NCBI RefSeq assembly: GCF_900107965.1
Contig: NZ_FNVU01000006.1
Coordinates: 125,969 to 189,968, forward strand
Origin: Actinacidiphila yanglinensis
GTDB lineage: Bacteria; Actinomycetota; Actinomycetes; Streptomycetales; Streptomycetaceae
Reading direction: 5' to 3'
DNA length: 64,000 nucleotides
Positions 25,507 to 35,332 of this stretch are shown in pieces (within the stretch, counting starts at the first letter, position 1; every line of letters begins with the position of its first letter). The notes under the pieces are model-generated. The model saw nothing but the letters and a program-made list of their open reading frames with translations, was not told the origin of the DNA and did not search any database. A program made the position numbers and the translations under genes.

Positions 25507-26760
25507 CTACCGGGCCCGGCCCGGAGCGCCCACGGCCGTGGGAAGCACGGTCGCCGGAGCGTGCGAGCCGCGCCCGCCCGGGCCCTCCGGCTTGCCGCGT
25601 CCCCGCTGCTTCAGCCGCCGGCACGGCTCCTCCACCAGGAAGTACGAGGCCAGCGCCATGATGAAGGTGGCCAGCAGGGTGGAGGGGAAGAGCATCCGCT
25701 TGACCCCGAGGTCGCCGAGCAGATGCATCAGCGGGTAGTGCCAGAGGTAGAGCCCGTAGCTGAGATTGCGGCCGATCCACGCCAGCGGCGCGAGGGAGAG
25801 CAGCCGGGTCAGCGGCGAGCGCGGGAGGAGTTCGAGCGAGGTCAGCACGACGACCGCGAGCAGCGCGGTGACGAGGAAGCCGACCGTGTACTCCGGCCCG
25901 TTCCAGGCACTCCTGCCGGTGATCTGGACCTGCCAGACCATCAGCGCCAGCAGGGTCAGCGCGGGCAGCCACAGCCGGGCGGCCCAGGTGCGCATCGTCT
26001 CCCGCCACGGGTCGTCCGGGGCGAGCCGGGCCAGCACGATCGCCAGCACCGCGCCGGCGAGCAGCTGGTCGGCCCGGGTGTCGGGCCCGTTGTAGATGCG
26101 GTGTGCGGCGGTGGAATTCCACAGGTGGTACCGCCACAGCACGGGCAGCAGCGTCAGCACGACGGCCGCGCTCAGCACCGTACGCGCCTTGAGCCGGCGC
26201 AGCAGCGCGAGCAGCACCGGGGGCCACACCAGGTAGAACTGCTCCTCCACGCCGAGCGACCAGGTATGGCCGAGCGGGGCGGTGACACCCGTGTAACCGC
26301 CGGACTGGGCGGCACGCACCAGGTTGACCAGGGAGAAGGCCGCCAGCAGTGCCGCGGACACGCCGTGCTTGAAGGTCGGCACCGGGGCGAGGCTCAGCAG
26401 CGCGGTCAGCGCGCAGACCACGAGGAGGGCGGGCACCAGCCGCAGCCAGCGGCGCCGGTAGAACTGCCACAGTCCGATGTCGCCGGTCCTGGCGAACTCC
26501 GCGACGAGCAGCCGGGTGATCACGAACCCGCTGATGGTGTAGAAGACGTCCACACCGATGGAGCCGCCCGGCAGCGCGTCCTCGTGGAAGTGGTAGAAGA
26601 TGACCGTCATCACCGCGACGGTGCGCAGCCCGTCGATGCCATCAACCCGCTTGCCGGGTACCCGGACCGCCGAGGGGAATCCCTCGACTTCGGGCACTTT
26701 CCGCACCGCCTCTCGTTCGCTGGTTTCGTGCCGCGTGCTGGTGGGGGGTCGACTGCTCAC
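25507..26760 (-). CDS. Acyltransferase-3 family membrane O-acyltransferase
   Basis: About ten membrane helices, with the family motifs GSIGVDVFYTISGFVITRLL (including the early FYHFHED His) and GHTWSLGVEEQFYLVWP, followed by LSYGLYLWHYPLMHLLG. These proteins acetylate sugars, cell-wall polymers or antibiotics. The start is uncertain: the GTG used here has GGGAAG upstream, whereas an ATG at 26841 would add 27 residues. It follows no obvious partner, so the acceptor cannot be named. Confidence 0.85.
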   Translation of the reverse strand: MSSRPPTSTRHETSEREAVRKVPEVEGFPSAVRVPGKRVDGIDGLRTVAVMTVIFYHFHEDALPGGSIGVDVFYTISGFVITRLLVAEFARTGDIGLWQFYRRRWLRLVPALLVVCALTALLSLAPVPTFKHGVSAALLAAFSLVNLVRAAQSGGYTGVTAPLGHTWSLGVEEQFYLVWPPVLLALLRRLKARTVLSAAVVLTLLPVLWRYHLWNSTAAHRIYNGPDTRADQLLAGAVLAIVLARLAPDDPWRETMRTWAARLWLPALTLLALMVWQVQITGRSAWNGPEYTVGFLVTALLAVVVLTSLELLPRSPLTRLLSLAPLAWIGRNLSYGLYLWHYPLMHLLGDLGVKRMLFPSTLLATFIMALASYFLVEEPCRRLKQRGRGKPEGPGGRGSHAPATVLPTAVGAPGRAR

Positions 26761-26928
26761 GCAGGTACCGCTTCCCTGCTCTCGCTGTTTGATGGCAAAT
26801 GCATTCACCGCAGCCAAGCAGCGCTCGGGTAAACGCACCATAAAGCGGAGGTCAACCTGCACAGGATTCGCACAGCTCAGAGCGGTCGGTGCGGGCCAAG
26901 TGGAAGGTGACGAGCAGGTGTCGAAAAG

Positions 26929-26955
26929 CCCCGCCGCGCGCCATGCGCGGCGGGG
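26929..26955 (-). terminator. Terminator downstream of the helicase gene
   Basis: An 11-bp perfect stem (CCCCGCCGCGC and its complement) with a 5-base loop lies in the 298-base gap between the helicase stop and the acyltransferase start. The rest of this gap holds no gene that could be supported. Confidence 0.7.
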
Positions 26956-27058
26956 CCCAGGGGAGTTGGCGAACGGCGGGCGGGCGGCGGGCCGCCGGTC
27001 ACGGCCGCCGGGCCGCGCCGGACGGGCCGCCGCGACCGTCAACTCCGCGTGGCGGAGT

Positions 27059-29878
27059 TCACCCGACGGAGGAGTAGGCCACCACGCCCCGCAGCAACCC
27101 GTCCACCGCCTTGTGTGAGTTGCGTCGCACCGGGCTGCCCTCCGGCGCCGCGTTGCCGATCTGGCCGAGTACGTCGATGAGCTGCTTGCACCAGCGCACG
27201 AAGTCCCCGGCCGGCATGTCCGCGTCGGAGAGCACCGCGTCGAGGCCGTGGCCGGACGCCCAGCGGTACGCGGGCCAGGCGAAGCCCAGATCGGGCTCGC
27301 GCTGGCCGACGCCCTCGGTCTGGTTGATCCGGTGGTCCTCCTCCAGCGCGTCCAACCGGCCCCAGATCCGCACCATCTCGCCGAGTGCCGCCTTGGCGTT
27401 GCCGGTCGGCAGCTTCGGCATCGTCGCGTCGTCGGACTGCCGGGACTCGTAGACCAGCGCCGAGGCGCACGCGGCGAGTTCGGCCGGGCCGAGCCCGTCC
27501 CACACCCCGTCGCGCAGGCATTCGCTGGCCAGCAGGTCGAGTTCGCCGTAGAGCCGGGCCAGCCGGCGCCCCTCCGGGGTGACGGTGTCGCCCTTGAGGT
27601 AGTCCAACTCGTCGAGCACCGCGCACACCCGGTCGAAGGTGCGCGCGATGGTGTTGGTGCGGCCCTCGATCCGCCGCTCCAGCTGCTGGGTGTCGCGGTG
27701 CAGCCGGTGGTACCGCTCGGCCCAGCGGGCGTGGTCCTCGCGGTCGGCGCACCCGTGGCAGGGGTGCGTGCGGATCTCGGCGCGCAGCCGGGCGATCTCG
27801 GTGTCGTCGGCCGCGGCCGAACGCTCCTTGCGGTGCCGGGCGGGCGCGACCCAGCCGGCGGTGCCGGCCTTGCTGCGCATCGCGGAGGCGAGGTCGCGCC
27901 GGGACTGCGGGCTGCGCGGGTTGAACGACTTGGGGATGCGCATCCGGTCCAGCGCCTCGACGGGCACCGGGAAGTCCATCTGCGCCAGCCGCTTGACCTG
28001 CCGCTCGGCGGTGAGCACCAGCGGGCGCGGCCCGTCGTGGTACTCCTCGCCCCGGCGGTGGACCGCGGCCCGCCCAGCGGGCACCCCCGGCTCCAGCACC
28101 AGCGCGAGACCGGCGTACTTGCCGGCCGGCACGTGGATGATGTCGCCGGGCTTCAGCTTCTCCAGGGCGTCCGAGGCGGCCGCCCGGCGCTGCGCGGCAC
28201 CCTGCCGGGAGAGGTCGGCCTCGCGGTCCTTCAGGTCGCGGCGCAGCCGCATGTAGGCGTCGAAGTCGCCGAGGTGACAGGTCATCGACTCCCGGTAGCC
28301 GTCGAGCCCCTCCTCGTTGCGCTGCACCTGGCGGGAGATGCCGACCACCGAGCGGTCCGCCTGGAACTGCGCGAACGACGTCTCCAGCAGTTCCCGGGAG
28401 CGGTGCCGCCCGAACTGGCCGACCAGGTTGACCGCCATGTTGTACGACGGCTTGAAGGACGAACGCAGCGGGTAGGTACGGGTGCCGGCCAGGCCGGCGA
28501 CGGCCGTCGGGTCGAAGCCGCGCTGCCACAGCACCACCGCGTGGCCCTCGACGTCGATGCCGCGCCGTCCGGCGCGGCCGGTGAGCTGGGTGTACTCGCC
28601 GGGGGTGATGTCGGCGTGGGTCTCGCCGTTCCACTTCACCAGCTTCTCCAGCACCACCGAGCGGGCCGGCATGTTGATGCCGAGCGCCAGCGTCTCGGTG
28701 GCGAACACCGCCTTGACCAGACCCTTGACGAACAGCTCCTCGACCACCTCCTTGAAGGTGGGCAGCATGCCGGCGTGGTGGGCGGCGATGCCCCGCTCCA
28801 GGCCCTCGAGCCATTCGAAGTAGCCCAGCACGTGCAGGTCCTCGTCGGGGATGGCGCGGGTGCGCTCCTCGACGATGGACCGGACCCGGGCCCGGGCCTC
28901 GTCGTCGTTCAGCCGCAGGCCCGCGTACAGGCACTGCTGCACGGCGGCCTCGCAGCCGGCCCGGCTGAAGATGAAGGTGATCGCGGGCAGCAGCCCCTCG
29001 GTGTCCAGCCGGTCGATCACCTCGGCGCGGCTGGGCGTCCAGATCCGGCTGCGGGAGCGGCGCTCCCGCTCCCGGTCGGCCTCGCGGCCGCGCCGGCCGC
29101 GGGGGTAGGTGCGCTGGTTCTCCATCCGGGCCAGGCGTTCGAGGTCGGTGTTGACCTCGCGCCGCCCGCCGGGGTCGACCGGCCCGGACTTCTCCTCGAA
29201 CAGGTCGTACATCCGCCGCCCGGCGAGGACGTGCTGCCACAGCGGCACCGGCCGGTGCTCGGAGACGATCACCTGGGTGTCACCGCGGACCGTGTCCAGC
29301 CAGTCACCGAACTCCTCGGCGTTGGAGACGGTCGCGGACAGCGAGACCAGGGTCACGGACTGCGGCAGGTGGATGATCACCTCTTCCCAGACCGCCCCGC
29401 GGAAGCGGTCGGAGAGGTAGTGCACCTCGTCCATCACCACGTAGCCGAGGCCGTCGAGGGCGGGGGAGCCCGCGTAGAGCATGTTGCGCAGGACTTCGGT
29501 GGTCATGACGATCACGGGAGCGTCGCCGTTGACGCTGTTGTCCCCGGTCAGCAGGCCGACCCGGTCGGCGCCGTAGCGTTTCGCCAGGTCGTTGTACTTC
29601 TGGTTGGACAGGGCCTTGATGGGCGTGGTGTAGAAGCACTTGCGGCCCTCGGCCAGGGCCAGGTGGACGGCGAACTCGCCGACGACGGTCTTGCCCGAGC
29701 CGGTGGGGGCGGCGACGAGGACGCCGCTGCCGGCCTCCAGTGCCCGGCAGGCGTCTATCTGGAACGGGTCGAGGCCGAACTCGTACAGCTCGCGGAACTG
29801 CGCGAGTGCGGTGGCGTTCTCTTCGGCGCGGCGACGGCTGGCGGCGTAGCGCTCGGCTGGCGACATCTCATCGGTCAT
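27059..29878 (-). CDS. helY: Ski2-like DEVH-box RNA helicase (HelY type)
   Basis: The 939-residue protein has Walker A APTGSGKT near residue 50, motif II VMDEVHYLSD (DEVH) near 145, SATVSNAEEFG (motif III) and the motif VI region QLTGRAGRRGIDVEGHAV near 440. A stalk and a DSHCT-type C-terminal domain follow (LDELDYLKGDTVTPEGRRLARLYGELDLL, in parts). Length and order match the mycobacterial/streptomycete HelY family, the actinobacterial counterpart of Mtr4/Ski2, thought to unwind structured RNA for decay or surveillance. It marks the start of the conserved chromosomal block. Confidence 0.93.
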   Translation of the reverse strand: MTDEMSPAERYAASRRRAEENATALAQFRELYEFGLDPFQIDACRALEAGSGVLVAAPTGSGKTVVGEFAVHLALAEGRKCFYTTPIKALSNQKYNDLAKRYGADRVGLLTGDNSVNGDAPVIVMTTEVLRNMLYAGSPALDGLGYVVMDEVHYLSDRFRGAVWEEVIIHLPQSVTLVSLSATVSNAEEFGDWLDTVRGDTQVIVSEHRPVPLWQHVLAGRRMYDLFEEKSGPVDPGGRREVNTDLERLARMENQRTYPRGRRGREADRERERRSRSRIWTPSRAEVIDRLDTEGLLPAITFIFSRAGCEAAVQQCLYAGLRLNDDEARARVRSIVEERTRAIPDEDLHVLGYFEWLEGLERGIAAHHAGMLPTFKEVVEELFVKGLVKAVFATETLALGINMPARSVVLEKLVKWNGETHADITPGEYTQLTGRAGRRGIDVEGHAVVLWQRGFDPTAVAGLAGTRTYPLRSSFKPSYNMAVNLVGQFGRHRSRELLETSFAQFQADRSVVGISRQVQRNEEGLDGYRESMTCHLGDFDAYMRLRRDLKDREADLSRQGAAQRRAAASDALEKLKPGDIIHVPAGKYAGLALVLEPGVPAGRAAVHRRGEEYHDGPRPLVLTAERQVKRLAQMDFPVPVEALDRMRIPKSFNPRSPQSRRDLASAMRSKAGTAGWVAPARHRKERSAAADDTEIARLRAEIRTHPCHGCADREDHARWAERYHRLHRDTQQLERRIEGRTNTIARTFDRVCAVLDELDYLKGDTVTPEGRRLARLYGELDLLASECLRDGVWDGLGPAELAACASALVYESRQSDDATMPKLPTGNAKAALGEMVRIWGRLDALEEDHRINQTEGVGQREPDLGFAWPAYRWASGHGLDAVLSDADMPAGDFVRWCKQLIDVLGQIGNAAPEGSPVRRNSHKAVDGLLRGVVAYSSVG

Positions 29879-30020
29879 CTCGTCCACGAGCCTACCCGGG
29901 GGTGCCGACACCGTGCGTGACCTTTACCGGTCGGCTACCGGTCGGCTGCCCCTCAGCGGCCCGCCGACCCCTGTCACGGGCCGGCCGCCAGGTCCTTGGG
30001 GCACGCGCGCGACACCCGGC

Positions 30021-30923
30021 TCAGACCAGCAGCCGCAGCGCGCCCGGCACGGTCCGCGCGGTCAGCGGCAGCGGCCCGATCGGCTCGCCGTCGGCGTAGC
30101 CGGTCACCCCGGCGGCGGTCAGCCGGACCCGGGCGGCGCGGTGCACGGTCACCACCGGGTGGCTGGGGTGCGTGCCGCTGTAGACCAGCGGGAAGACCCG
30201 CAGCAGCGTGGTGCGGCTGCACGGGCCGACCACGCACACGTCGAACAGTCCGTCGTCCATCACCGCGTCCGCGCAGATCCGCATCCCGCCGCCGTAGGAG
30301 GACCCGTTGCCGACGGCGATCAGGGTCACCTCCATCTCCCGCTCGGCGGCGTCGTCGAAGGACACCCGGTACGGGATGGGGCGCAGCGCGGCCAGTTCGG
30401 CGAGCATCGCCACGTCGTAGCGGAACCGGCCGCCGGGGAACCGCATCCGGTTGCCGCGGTCGTTGACCCGCGAGTCGAAGCCGGAGGCCAGCACGGTGCC
30501 GAACCAGCGGTCCCCGTCCGGTCCCGGCCCCACCCGGCCGAGGTCGAGCAGCCGCGTACGGTCCTCGCCGAGCGCCTGGGCCACGACCGAGGCCGCCGCG
30601 GCGGGGTCCCGGACGGGCAGGCCGTTGACCCGGGCGAAGTCGTTGCCGGTGCCGACCGCGACGACGCCGAGCGGGGTGCCGGTGCCGGCCACCGCCTGGA
30701 GCGCCAGCGAGACCATGCCGTCACCGCCCAGCGCCACCACGGCACGGGTGCCGGTGGCCACCGCCGCCCGGGCCCGGGCGAGCGCGTCGTCCGCGTCGGC
30801 GCCGACCACCGTCCGGACGTCGAGGCCGGCCGCCCGCAGCACGCGGACGGCCGGCTCGGCGGCGCGGGCACCCCTGCCGCGGCCGGCGGAGGGGTTCACG
30901 AGGAGAGTGATCTCGCTGGTCAC
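30021..30923 (-). CDS. Diacylglycerol/lipid kinase family protein
   Basis: The 300-residue protein opens with the NPSAGRGRG motif and contains VALGGDGMVSLALQAVAGTG (GGDG nucleotide-binding motif) and VGTGNDFAR, the DAGK catalytic signature. A C-terminal beta-sandwich with the GYADGEPIG motif follows. Members phosphorylate diacylglycerol or related lipids. The GTG start is in the usual place. It lies between helicase and tatC, an arrangement conserved in streptomycetes. Confidence 0.9.
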   Translation of the reverse strand: MTSEITLLVNPSAGRGRGARAAEPAVRVLRAAGLDVRTVVGADADDALARARAAVATGTRAVVALGGDGMVSLALQAVAGTGTPLGVVAVGTGNDFARVNGLPVRDPAAAASVVAQALGEDRTRLLDLGRVGPGPDGDRWFGTVLASGFDSRVNDRGNRMRFPGGRFRYDVAMLAELAALRPIPYRVSFDDAAEREMEVTLIAVGNGSSYGGGMRICADAVMDDGLFDVCVVGPCSRTTLLRVFPLVYSGTHPSHPVVTVHRAARVRLTAAGVTGYADGEPIGPLPLTARTVPGALRLLV

Positions 30924-31014
30924 CGGCGTGACGCTATCCCGGTACCGGCGGGACGGGAAGATCGGCGGCCCCGCCGGCCGGCTCGGGCCGGATCAGGCCG
31001 GCCCGGGCCCCTGC

Positions 31015-31959
31015 TCAGGTCGCGTCGTCGAAGTCGTCGTCGGCGCGGCGGCGCTCGGCCTCGGCGTCGAAGGACTGGGCGTCGACCTGCTCGGGCACGT
31101 AGTCCAGGCTGGACGCTTCGTCCGGGTCCAGGGCGTGGTCGGGGTCGGCCGCGCGGCGGCGCTCACGGCGCCGGTCGTTGAAGAAGCAGACGCCCATCGC
31201 GAGGAAGTACAGCAGCACGATCGGGGCGGCGAGCAGCGACATCGTGAGCGGGTCACCGGTGGGCGTGGCGACCGCGGCGAAGACGGTGATGCCTATCACC
31301 ATGCCGCGCCACCAGCCCAGCATGCGGCGGCCGGTCACCAGCCCGGTGAAGTTCAGCAGCACCAGCACGAGCGGTAGCTCGAAGGCCAGACCGAAGACGA
31401 CGATCATCCGGGCCACCAGGTCCAGGAAGTCGTCCAGGGGCAGCAGGTTGGTGGTGTCGTTCGGCACGAAGCCGATCATGATCCGCGCGGTCTGCGGCAG
31501 GATCTCGTAGGCCAGGACGGCGCCGGCCAGGAAGAGCGGCACACCGGCACCGACGAAGCCGAGGGTGTAGCGCTTCTCGCTCTTGTGCAGGCCGGGGGCC
31601 AGGAACGCCCACAGCTGGTAGAGCCAGACCGGCGAGGAGACCACCACACCGGCCATCAGGGAGACCTTCAGCGCGATCGAGAAACCGCCGAGCAGACCGC
31701 TGACGGTCATCTGGGCGCAGGCGCCGGTCCTGATCTTCTCGCCGGGGTGCACATGGCCGTTCTGGCACTGCACGTTGTCCGGGATCCGGTGCTGCAGCAG
31801 CTCGATGATGTGCTTGTAGAAGAACGCCGCCACGATGGTGACCACGAGGATGGCCAGCACCGACTTGAACAGCCTGTTACGCAGCTCACGCAAGTGATCC
31901 GCGAGCGGCATGCGCCCCTCGGGATCCTTGGTCTGCTTGCGGGCAGCAGTCTTGAGCAC
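31015..31959 (-). CDS. tatC: Sec-independent protein translocase TatC
   Basis: The 314-residue protein has six membrane helices and TatC motifs: HLRELRNRLF at residue 22, SPVWLYQLWAFLAPGLHKSEK, and FGLAFELPLVLVLLNFTG. TatC binds twin-arginine signal peptides and with TatA forms the pore for folded proteins. Residues 260-314 are a charged tail of Asp/Arg. It lies 125 bases downstream of tatA on the same strand. Confidence 0.97.
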   Translation of the reverse strand: MLKTAARKQTKDPEGRMPLADHLRELRNRLFKSVLAILVVTIVAAFFYKHIIELLQHRIPDNVQCQNGHVHPGEKIRTGACAQMTVSGLLGGFSIALKVSLMAGVVVSSPVWLYQLWAFLAPGLHKSEKRYTLGFVGAGVPLFLAGAVLAYEILPQTARIMIGFVPNDTTNLLPLDDFLDLVARMIVVFGLAFELPLVLVLLNFTGLVTGRRMLGWWRGMVIGITVFAAVATPTGDPLTMSLLAAPIVLLYFLAMGVCFFNDRRRERRRAADPDHALDPDEASSLDYVPEQVDAQSFDAEAERRRADDDFDDAT

Positions 31960-32084
31960 CCACGTCCTCGTCTCGTGCGGCAGCCGCCACCGGCGCGGGC
32001 CGGGCCACGGCTTGGTCCTTCACCTGTCGCCGGTCGTCCCAGGGAACTCCCAGGAGGCGACGGGGCGCGGTAGTCGGTCTCGGA

Positions 32085-32360
32085 TCAGCTCTGGCTGGTG
32101 GTGCGCTCCGGCTCGCTCACCGGGCGCGCGCCGGCGGTGTCGCCGGGGGCCGACTGGATGGTGCGGGCGGCGGTCTGCTGCGCGGCGGGCTCCTCGGCCG
32201 TCGTGCCGTGGTCGTTCTTCATCGCCTTGGCCTCGCTCTTGAGGATGCGGGCGGACTTACCGACAGAACGCGCCAGGTCCGGAAGCTTCTTCGCGCCGAA
32301 GAGGACGACGATGACGGCGACGATGAGGAGGATTTCCAGGGGCTTGAGGTTGCCGAGCAT
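32085..32360 (-). CDS. tatA: Twin-arginine translocase subunit TatA
   Basis: A 91-residue protein with one N-terminal membrane helix (LEILLIVAVIVVLFGAKKLP), the FGxKKLPDLA hinge and an amphipathic helix (RSVGKSARILKSEAKAM), then an acidic/Ala-rich tail. TatA oligomers form the Tat conduit. It precedes tatC on the same strand. Confidence 0.96.
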   Translation of the reverse strand: MLGNLKPLEILLIVAVIVVLFGAKKLPDLARSVGKSARILKSEAKAMKNDHGTTAEEPAAQQTAARTIQSAPGDTAGARPVSEPERTTSQS

Positions 32361-32572
32361 AAGAGGTCTACCTTCTCACCTTGGCGGCGTGGTACGTGCG
32401 TCCGCGGTGCGGTGCCGGGCGGGTGCCCGAAGCCGTGCCGCGCTGTGATCGTAGCGTGCGGCGGTGAACAACGGTGAGTGCGCCGGTGTCCACCTGACTC
32501 GCGACCCGAGCCGCGCTTCGTTCGCGGGCCGCCCGGGCCAGCGTACCCGCACCTTCCGGAATAACGGCAGGC

Positions 32573-32776
32573 TCAGGGCCTGGAGATGTCCCCGGCCCGC
32601 TCCGCCAGCGGCCGCGCGGCACGCTGGAGCCGGTCGCTCGCCGCCGTCAGCGCCTCGGTACTCGCGGCGACCTGACGGGCCAGCGCCTGGACGGCCGCGA
32701 AGACGCGTACCGCGAGCGCGCCCAGCACCAGCAGTCCGGCGGTCGACAGGCCGACGTAGAGAAATAGCCACCACAT
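32573..32776 (-). CDS. Small single-span membrane protein, unknown function
   Basis: A 67-residue protein with one N-terminal transmembrane helix (WWLFLYVGLSTAGLLVLGALAV) and a coiled-coil-prone helix (LARQVAASTEALTAASDRLQ). It resembles DUF948-like proteins in layout only. It is conserved in position next to tat genes as far as context suggests. No function can be assigned. Confidence 0.65.
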   Translation of the reverse strand: MWWLFLYVGLSTAGLLVLGALAVRVFAAVQALARQVAASTEALTAASDRLQRAARPLAERAGDISRP

Positions 32777-32866
32777 GGCCCGCGAGCCTATCGCCTCGGC
32801 CGGCCCCGCGACGGCGCCCGGTACCCCGGCCCGTCAGGCGCGGCGGTCCTGCCGCGGCCGGGCGGA

Positions 32867-33202
32867 TCAGCGCCCGGTGAGCCGCATCGTGGGCACCCCG
32901 CCGCCGGTCAGCAGCTCGACGATCCGCTCCCCCGCGGGTTTGCGTACCGCCTCGTCGCAGGAGGGGCAGGTGAAGGAGTAGAAGGTGGTGCGGGACGAGC
33001 CGCCGACGGCCAGCCGCAGCGCCGCGGCGTCCAGCTCGAAACTGCTGCGGCAGTGCGGGCAGTTGGCGCGGAAGAGCACCGCGGACTGCGGGGACTCCTC
33101 CGATGCCGGCGCCTCCGTCGACTCCGGCTCCGGCGCCGCCCGCAGGCCGGTCTGCGGCGGGCACTCCGCCGGGGCGGTGCCGCCGCCCGTGCCGTCACTC
33201 AC
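32867..33202 (-). CDS. Zinc-ribbon protein, unknown function
   Basis: Two CxxC pairs (NCPHCRSSFEL and TCPSCDEAVRK) in a 111-residue protein form a probable zinc ribbon, preceded by 45 disordered residues. The GTG start overlaps the end of pafC by 8 bases (GTGAGTGA), suggesting co-translation with the PafBC regulator. A role as an RNA- or DNA-binding helper is possible. Confidence 0.72.
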   Translation of the reverse strand: MSDGTGGGTAPAECPPQTGLRAAPEPESTEAPASEESPQSAVLFRANCPHCRSSFELDAAALRLAVGGSSRTTFYSFTCPSCDEAVRKPAGERIVELLTGGGVPTMRLTGR

Positions 33203-34151
33203 CGTAGGCGGCCAGGGCGCGCACCGCGGCGTCGCGGGCGCCGTCGGCGAGGTCGGGCGGGGACACGATCCGGCCATCGCGGCCCAACCGCAGCGCGAGC
33301 CGCCGCAGCGAGCCCGGGTCGGGCGTGCGCAGGGTGATCCGCAGCCCGCCGTCCGGCAGTTCGTCGGCGCTGTCGTGCGGGTAGTACTCCGCGACCCAGC
33401 GGCCGCCGGGGCCGACCTCGACCACGACCTCGGGGTCGTCGCCGGCCGGCTGCACCAGGCCCTGCGACAGGTCGCGCGGCTCGATCCGGGGCGGTTCGGA
33501 CGGCTCGTCCAGCAGCCGGATCTCGGCGACCCGGTCGAGCCGGAAGGTGCGGCGGTCCTCCGACAGCCGGCACCACCCCTCCACGTAGGTGTGGCCGACC
33601 GCGAACAGCCGGATCGGGTCGACCTCGCGGTCGGTGAGGGTGTCGCGGGCGGGCGAGTAGTAGCGCATCCACAGCCGGCGGCGCTCGGTCAGCGCCCGGT
33701 CCACGGTCGCGAACACGCTGCCCTCGGACTCGAATGTCACCGACAGCCGCCCGCTGGCCCCGGCCGCCTCACCGGCCGCCGTCTCCAGCTTCGCCGCGGC
33801 GCGCTGCAACGCCTGCCGGTCGCCCTCGCGCAGCCCGGGCAGGTTCGCCACCGCCCGGGCGGCCACCAGCAGCGCCGTCGCCTCGTCGGCGGCCAGCCGC
33901 AGGGGCTGCGCCACGTCGTCGGCGGTGCCCGGGTTGTGCCACCAGATCCGCTCGCCGTCGGTGTCGATGTCCAGCAGGTCGCCGCCGCGGAAGCTGGTGC
34001 CGCACAGCGGCAGCACGTTCAGGTCGCCGATCAGCTCGGCCTCGCTCACCCCGAACGCCCGCGCCACCTCGCTGACCCGCGCACCGGGCCGCTCGCGCAG
34101 ATACGTCACCAGGGACAGCATCCTGCGGGTCTGGTCGATCGCGTTGCTCAT
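33195..34151 (-). CDS. pafC: WYL-domain transcriptional regulator PafC
   Basis: A 318-residue protein with an N-terminal HTH (ARVSEVARAFGVSEAELIGDL), a WYL domain (RRRLWMRYYSPARDTLTDREVDP; LWMRYYS aligns with the WYL core) and a WCX domain. With PafB it forms the heterodimeric activator of the mycobacterial LexA-independent DNA-damage response. It lies 57 bases downstream of pafB, typical of the pafBC operon near the proteasome genes. Confidence 0.93.
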   Translation of the reverse strand: MSNAIDQTRRMLSLVTYLRERPGARVSEVARAFGVSEAELIGDLNVLPLCGTSFRGGDLLDIDTDGERIWWHNPGTADDVAQPLRLAADEATALLVAARAVANLPGLREGDRQALQRAAAKLETAAGEAAGASGRLSVTFESEGSVFATVDRALTERRRLWMRYYSPARDTLTDREVDPIRLFAVGHTYVEGWCRLSEDRRTFRLDRVAEIRLLDEPSEPPRIEPRDLSQGLVQPAGDDPEVVVEVGPGGRWVAEYYPHDSADELPDGGLRITLRTPDPGSLRRLALRLGRDGRIVSPPDLADGARDAAVRALAAYGE

Positions 34152-34208
34152 CGGTCGCGCCCCCACGGCTCGCACGCACTGCACTGGCTGTACCGGCTCA
34201 CAGGTCGT

Positions 34209-35150
34209 TCAGCCCTTCGCCACGGCGCGCAGCCGGTCCAGCAGTTCCGCGCGCAGTTCGTCGGGCGCCATCACGACCACGTCCGGGCCGAACTCGGCGA
34301 GCCAGGCGTCCAGGCCGTGCCCGTACGGGATCTCCAGCTCGTCCCACTCCGGGTCGATCGGCGTGGTGGTGACCGCACGCGCGCGCAGCGGGTAGCCGCT
34401 GCGGTGGCGCAGCCTGATCCGGGCGGTCGCGGCGGTGACGCCCTCGCCGGCCCAGCGGGCCACCGTCTCGCGGACGTCGATGTGGTCGGGTACCTCCGCG
34501 GTGAAGGCGCCGCGCACCTTGACCCGGCCGGAGATCCGCGACAGCCGGAACACCCGCACCTCGCCGCGGTCGCGGTCGTGGCCGGCCAGGTACCAGTGGC
34601 CGCGCCAGCACTCCAGCGCCCAGGGCTCGACCAGCCGCGGCTCGGGACGCACCGCGTTCCCCTTGCGGTAGTCGAAGGCGACCGCCTTGCGCTCCCGCGT
34701 GGCGAGCATCAGCGCCTCGAAGGCGGGCTCGGGGGCGGGGATACGCGGCTCCAGCGCGCTGGTGGCGTCCTCGTACGGCACGCCGGCCGCGCGCAGCTTC
34801 TGCAGCGCGCCGCTGGCCGCCTCGGCGAGCCGCGCCTGCTGCCAGACCTTCGCGGCCAGGGCCAGCGCGGCGGCCTCCTCGGGGTCCAGCGCGATGTCCG
34901 GCAGCCGGTTGCGGTCGCTGCGGGCGAGGTAGCCGAACTCGCCGTCGATGCTCTCGACGGTGTCGATGACCAGCCCGAGCTCGCGCAGGTCGTCCTTGTC
35001 CCGCTCGAACATGCGGTTGAACGCCTCGTCCGAGGTGACCTCGTGGTACGCCTCGATCGACGCGCGCAGCTCACGCTTGCTGACCGGGCGCCGGGTGTTC
35101 ATCAGGCACAGCGCGAGGTTCATCAATCGCTCGGCCTTGGCAATCGCCAT
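34209..35150 (-). CDS. pafB: WYL-domain transcriptional regulator PafB
   Basis: The 313-residue protein begins MAIAKAERLMNLALCLMNT, with an HTH (VSKRELRASIEAY) and a WYL domain (AVAFDYRKGNAVRPEPRLVEPW and GHWYLAGHDRDRGEVRVFRL, in parts). Together with PafC it is expected to activate DNA-repair genes after damage. The ATG is immediately before the domain; no longer frame is plausible. Confidence 0.94.
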   Translation of the reverse strand: MAIAKAERLMNLALCLMNTRRPVSKRELRASIEAYHEVTSDEAFNRMFERDKDDLRELGLVIDTVESIDGEFGYLARSDRNRLPDIALDPEEAAALALAAKVWQQARLAEAASGALQKLRAAGVPYEDATSALEPRIPAPEPAFEALMLATRERKAVAFDYRKGNAVRPEPRLVEPWALECWRGHWYLAGHDRDRGEVRVFRLSRISGRVKVRGAFTAEVPDHIDVRETVARWAGEGVTAATARIRLRHRSGYPLRARAVTTTPIDPEWDELEIPYGHGLDAWLAEFGPDVVVMAPDELRAELLDRLRAVAKG

Positions 35151-35277
35151 CCCACGCCCCCTCTTTCGCGCTCTCGGGCTCCGGGCGCGCGGACCCGCCT
35201 GCCGGGCCGCTCACCTGGCGAACCGTCGAGCACGGCCACGCTGAACCGTACCGCTCCTGCGCGTGGAGCCGAAACCG

Positions 35278-35305
35278 CGGCCCCCCGCCGGAGGGCGGGG
35301 GGCCG
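35278..35305 (-). terminator. Terminator after the FKBP gene
   Basis: A perfect 12-bp GC-rich stem (CGGCCCCCCGCC and its complement) with a 4-base loop GGAG. It lies 28 bases beyond the stop of the small FKBP gene. Confidence 0.75.
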
Positions 35306-35332
35306 TCGGGTGTCTCGCGCGGACCTGCCTCG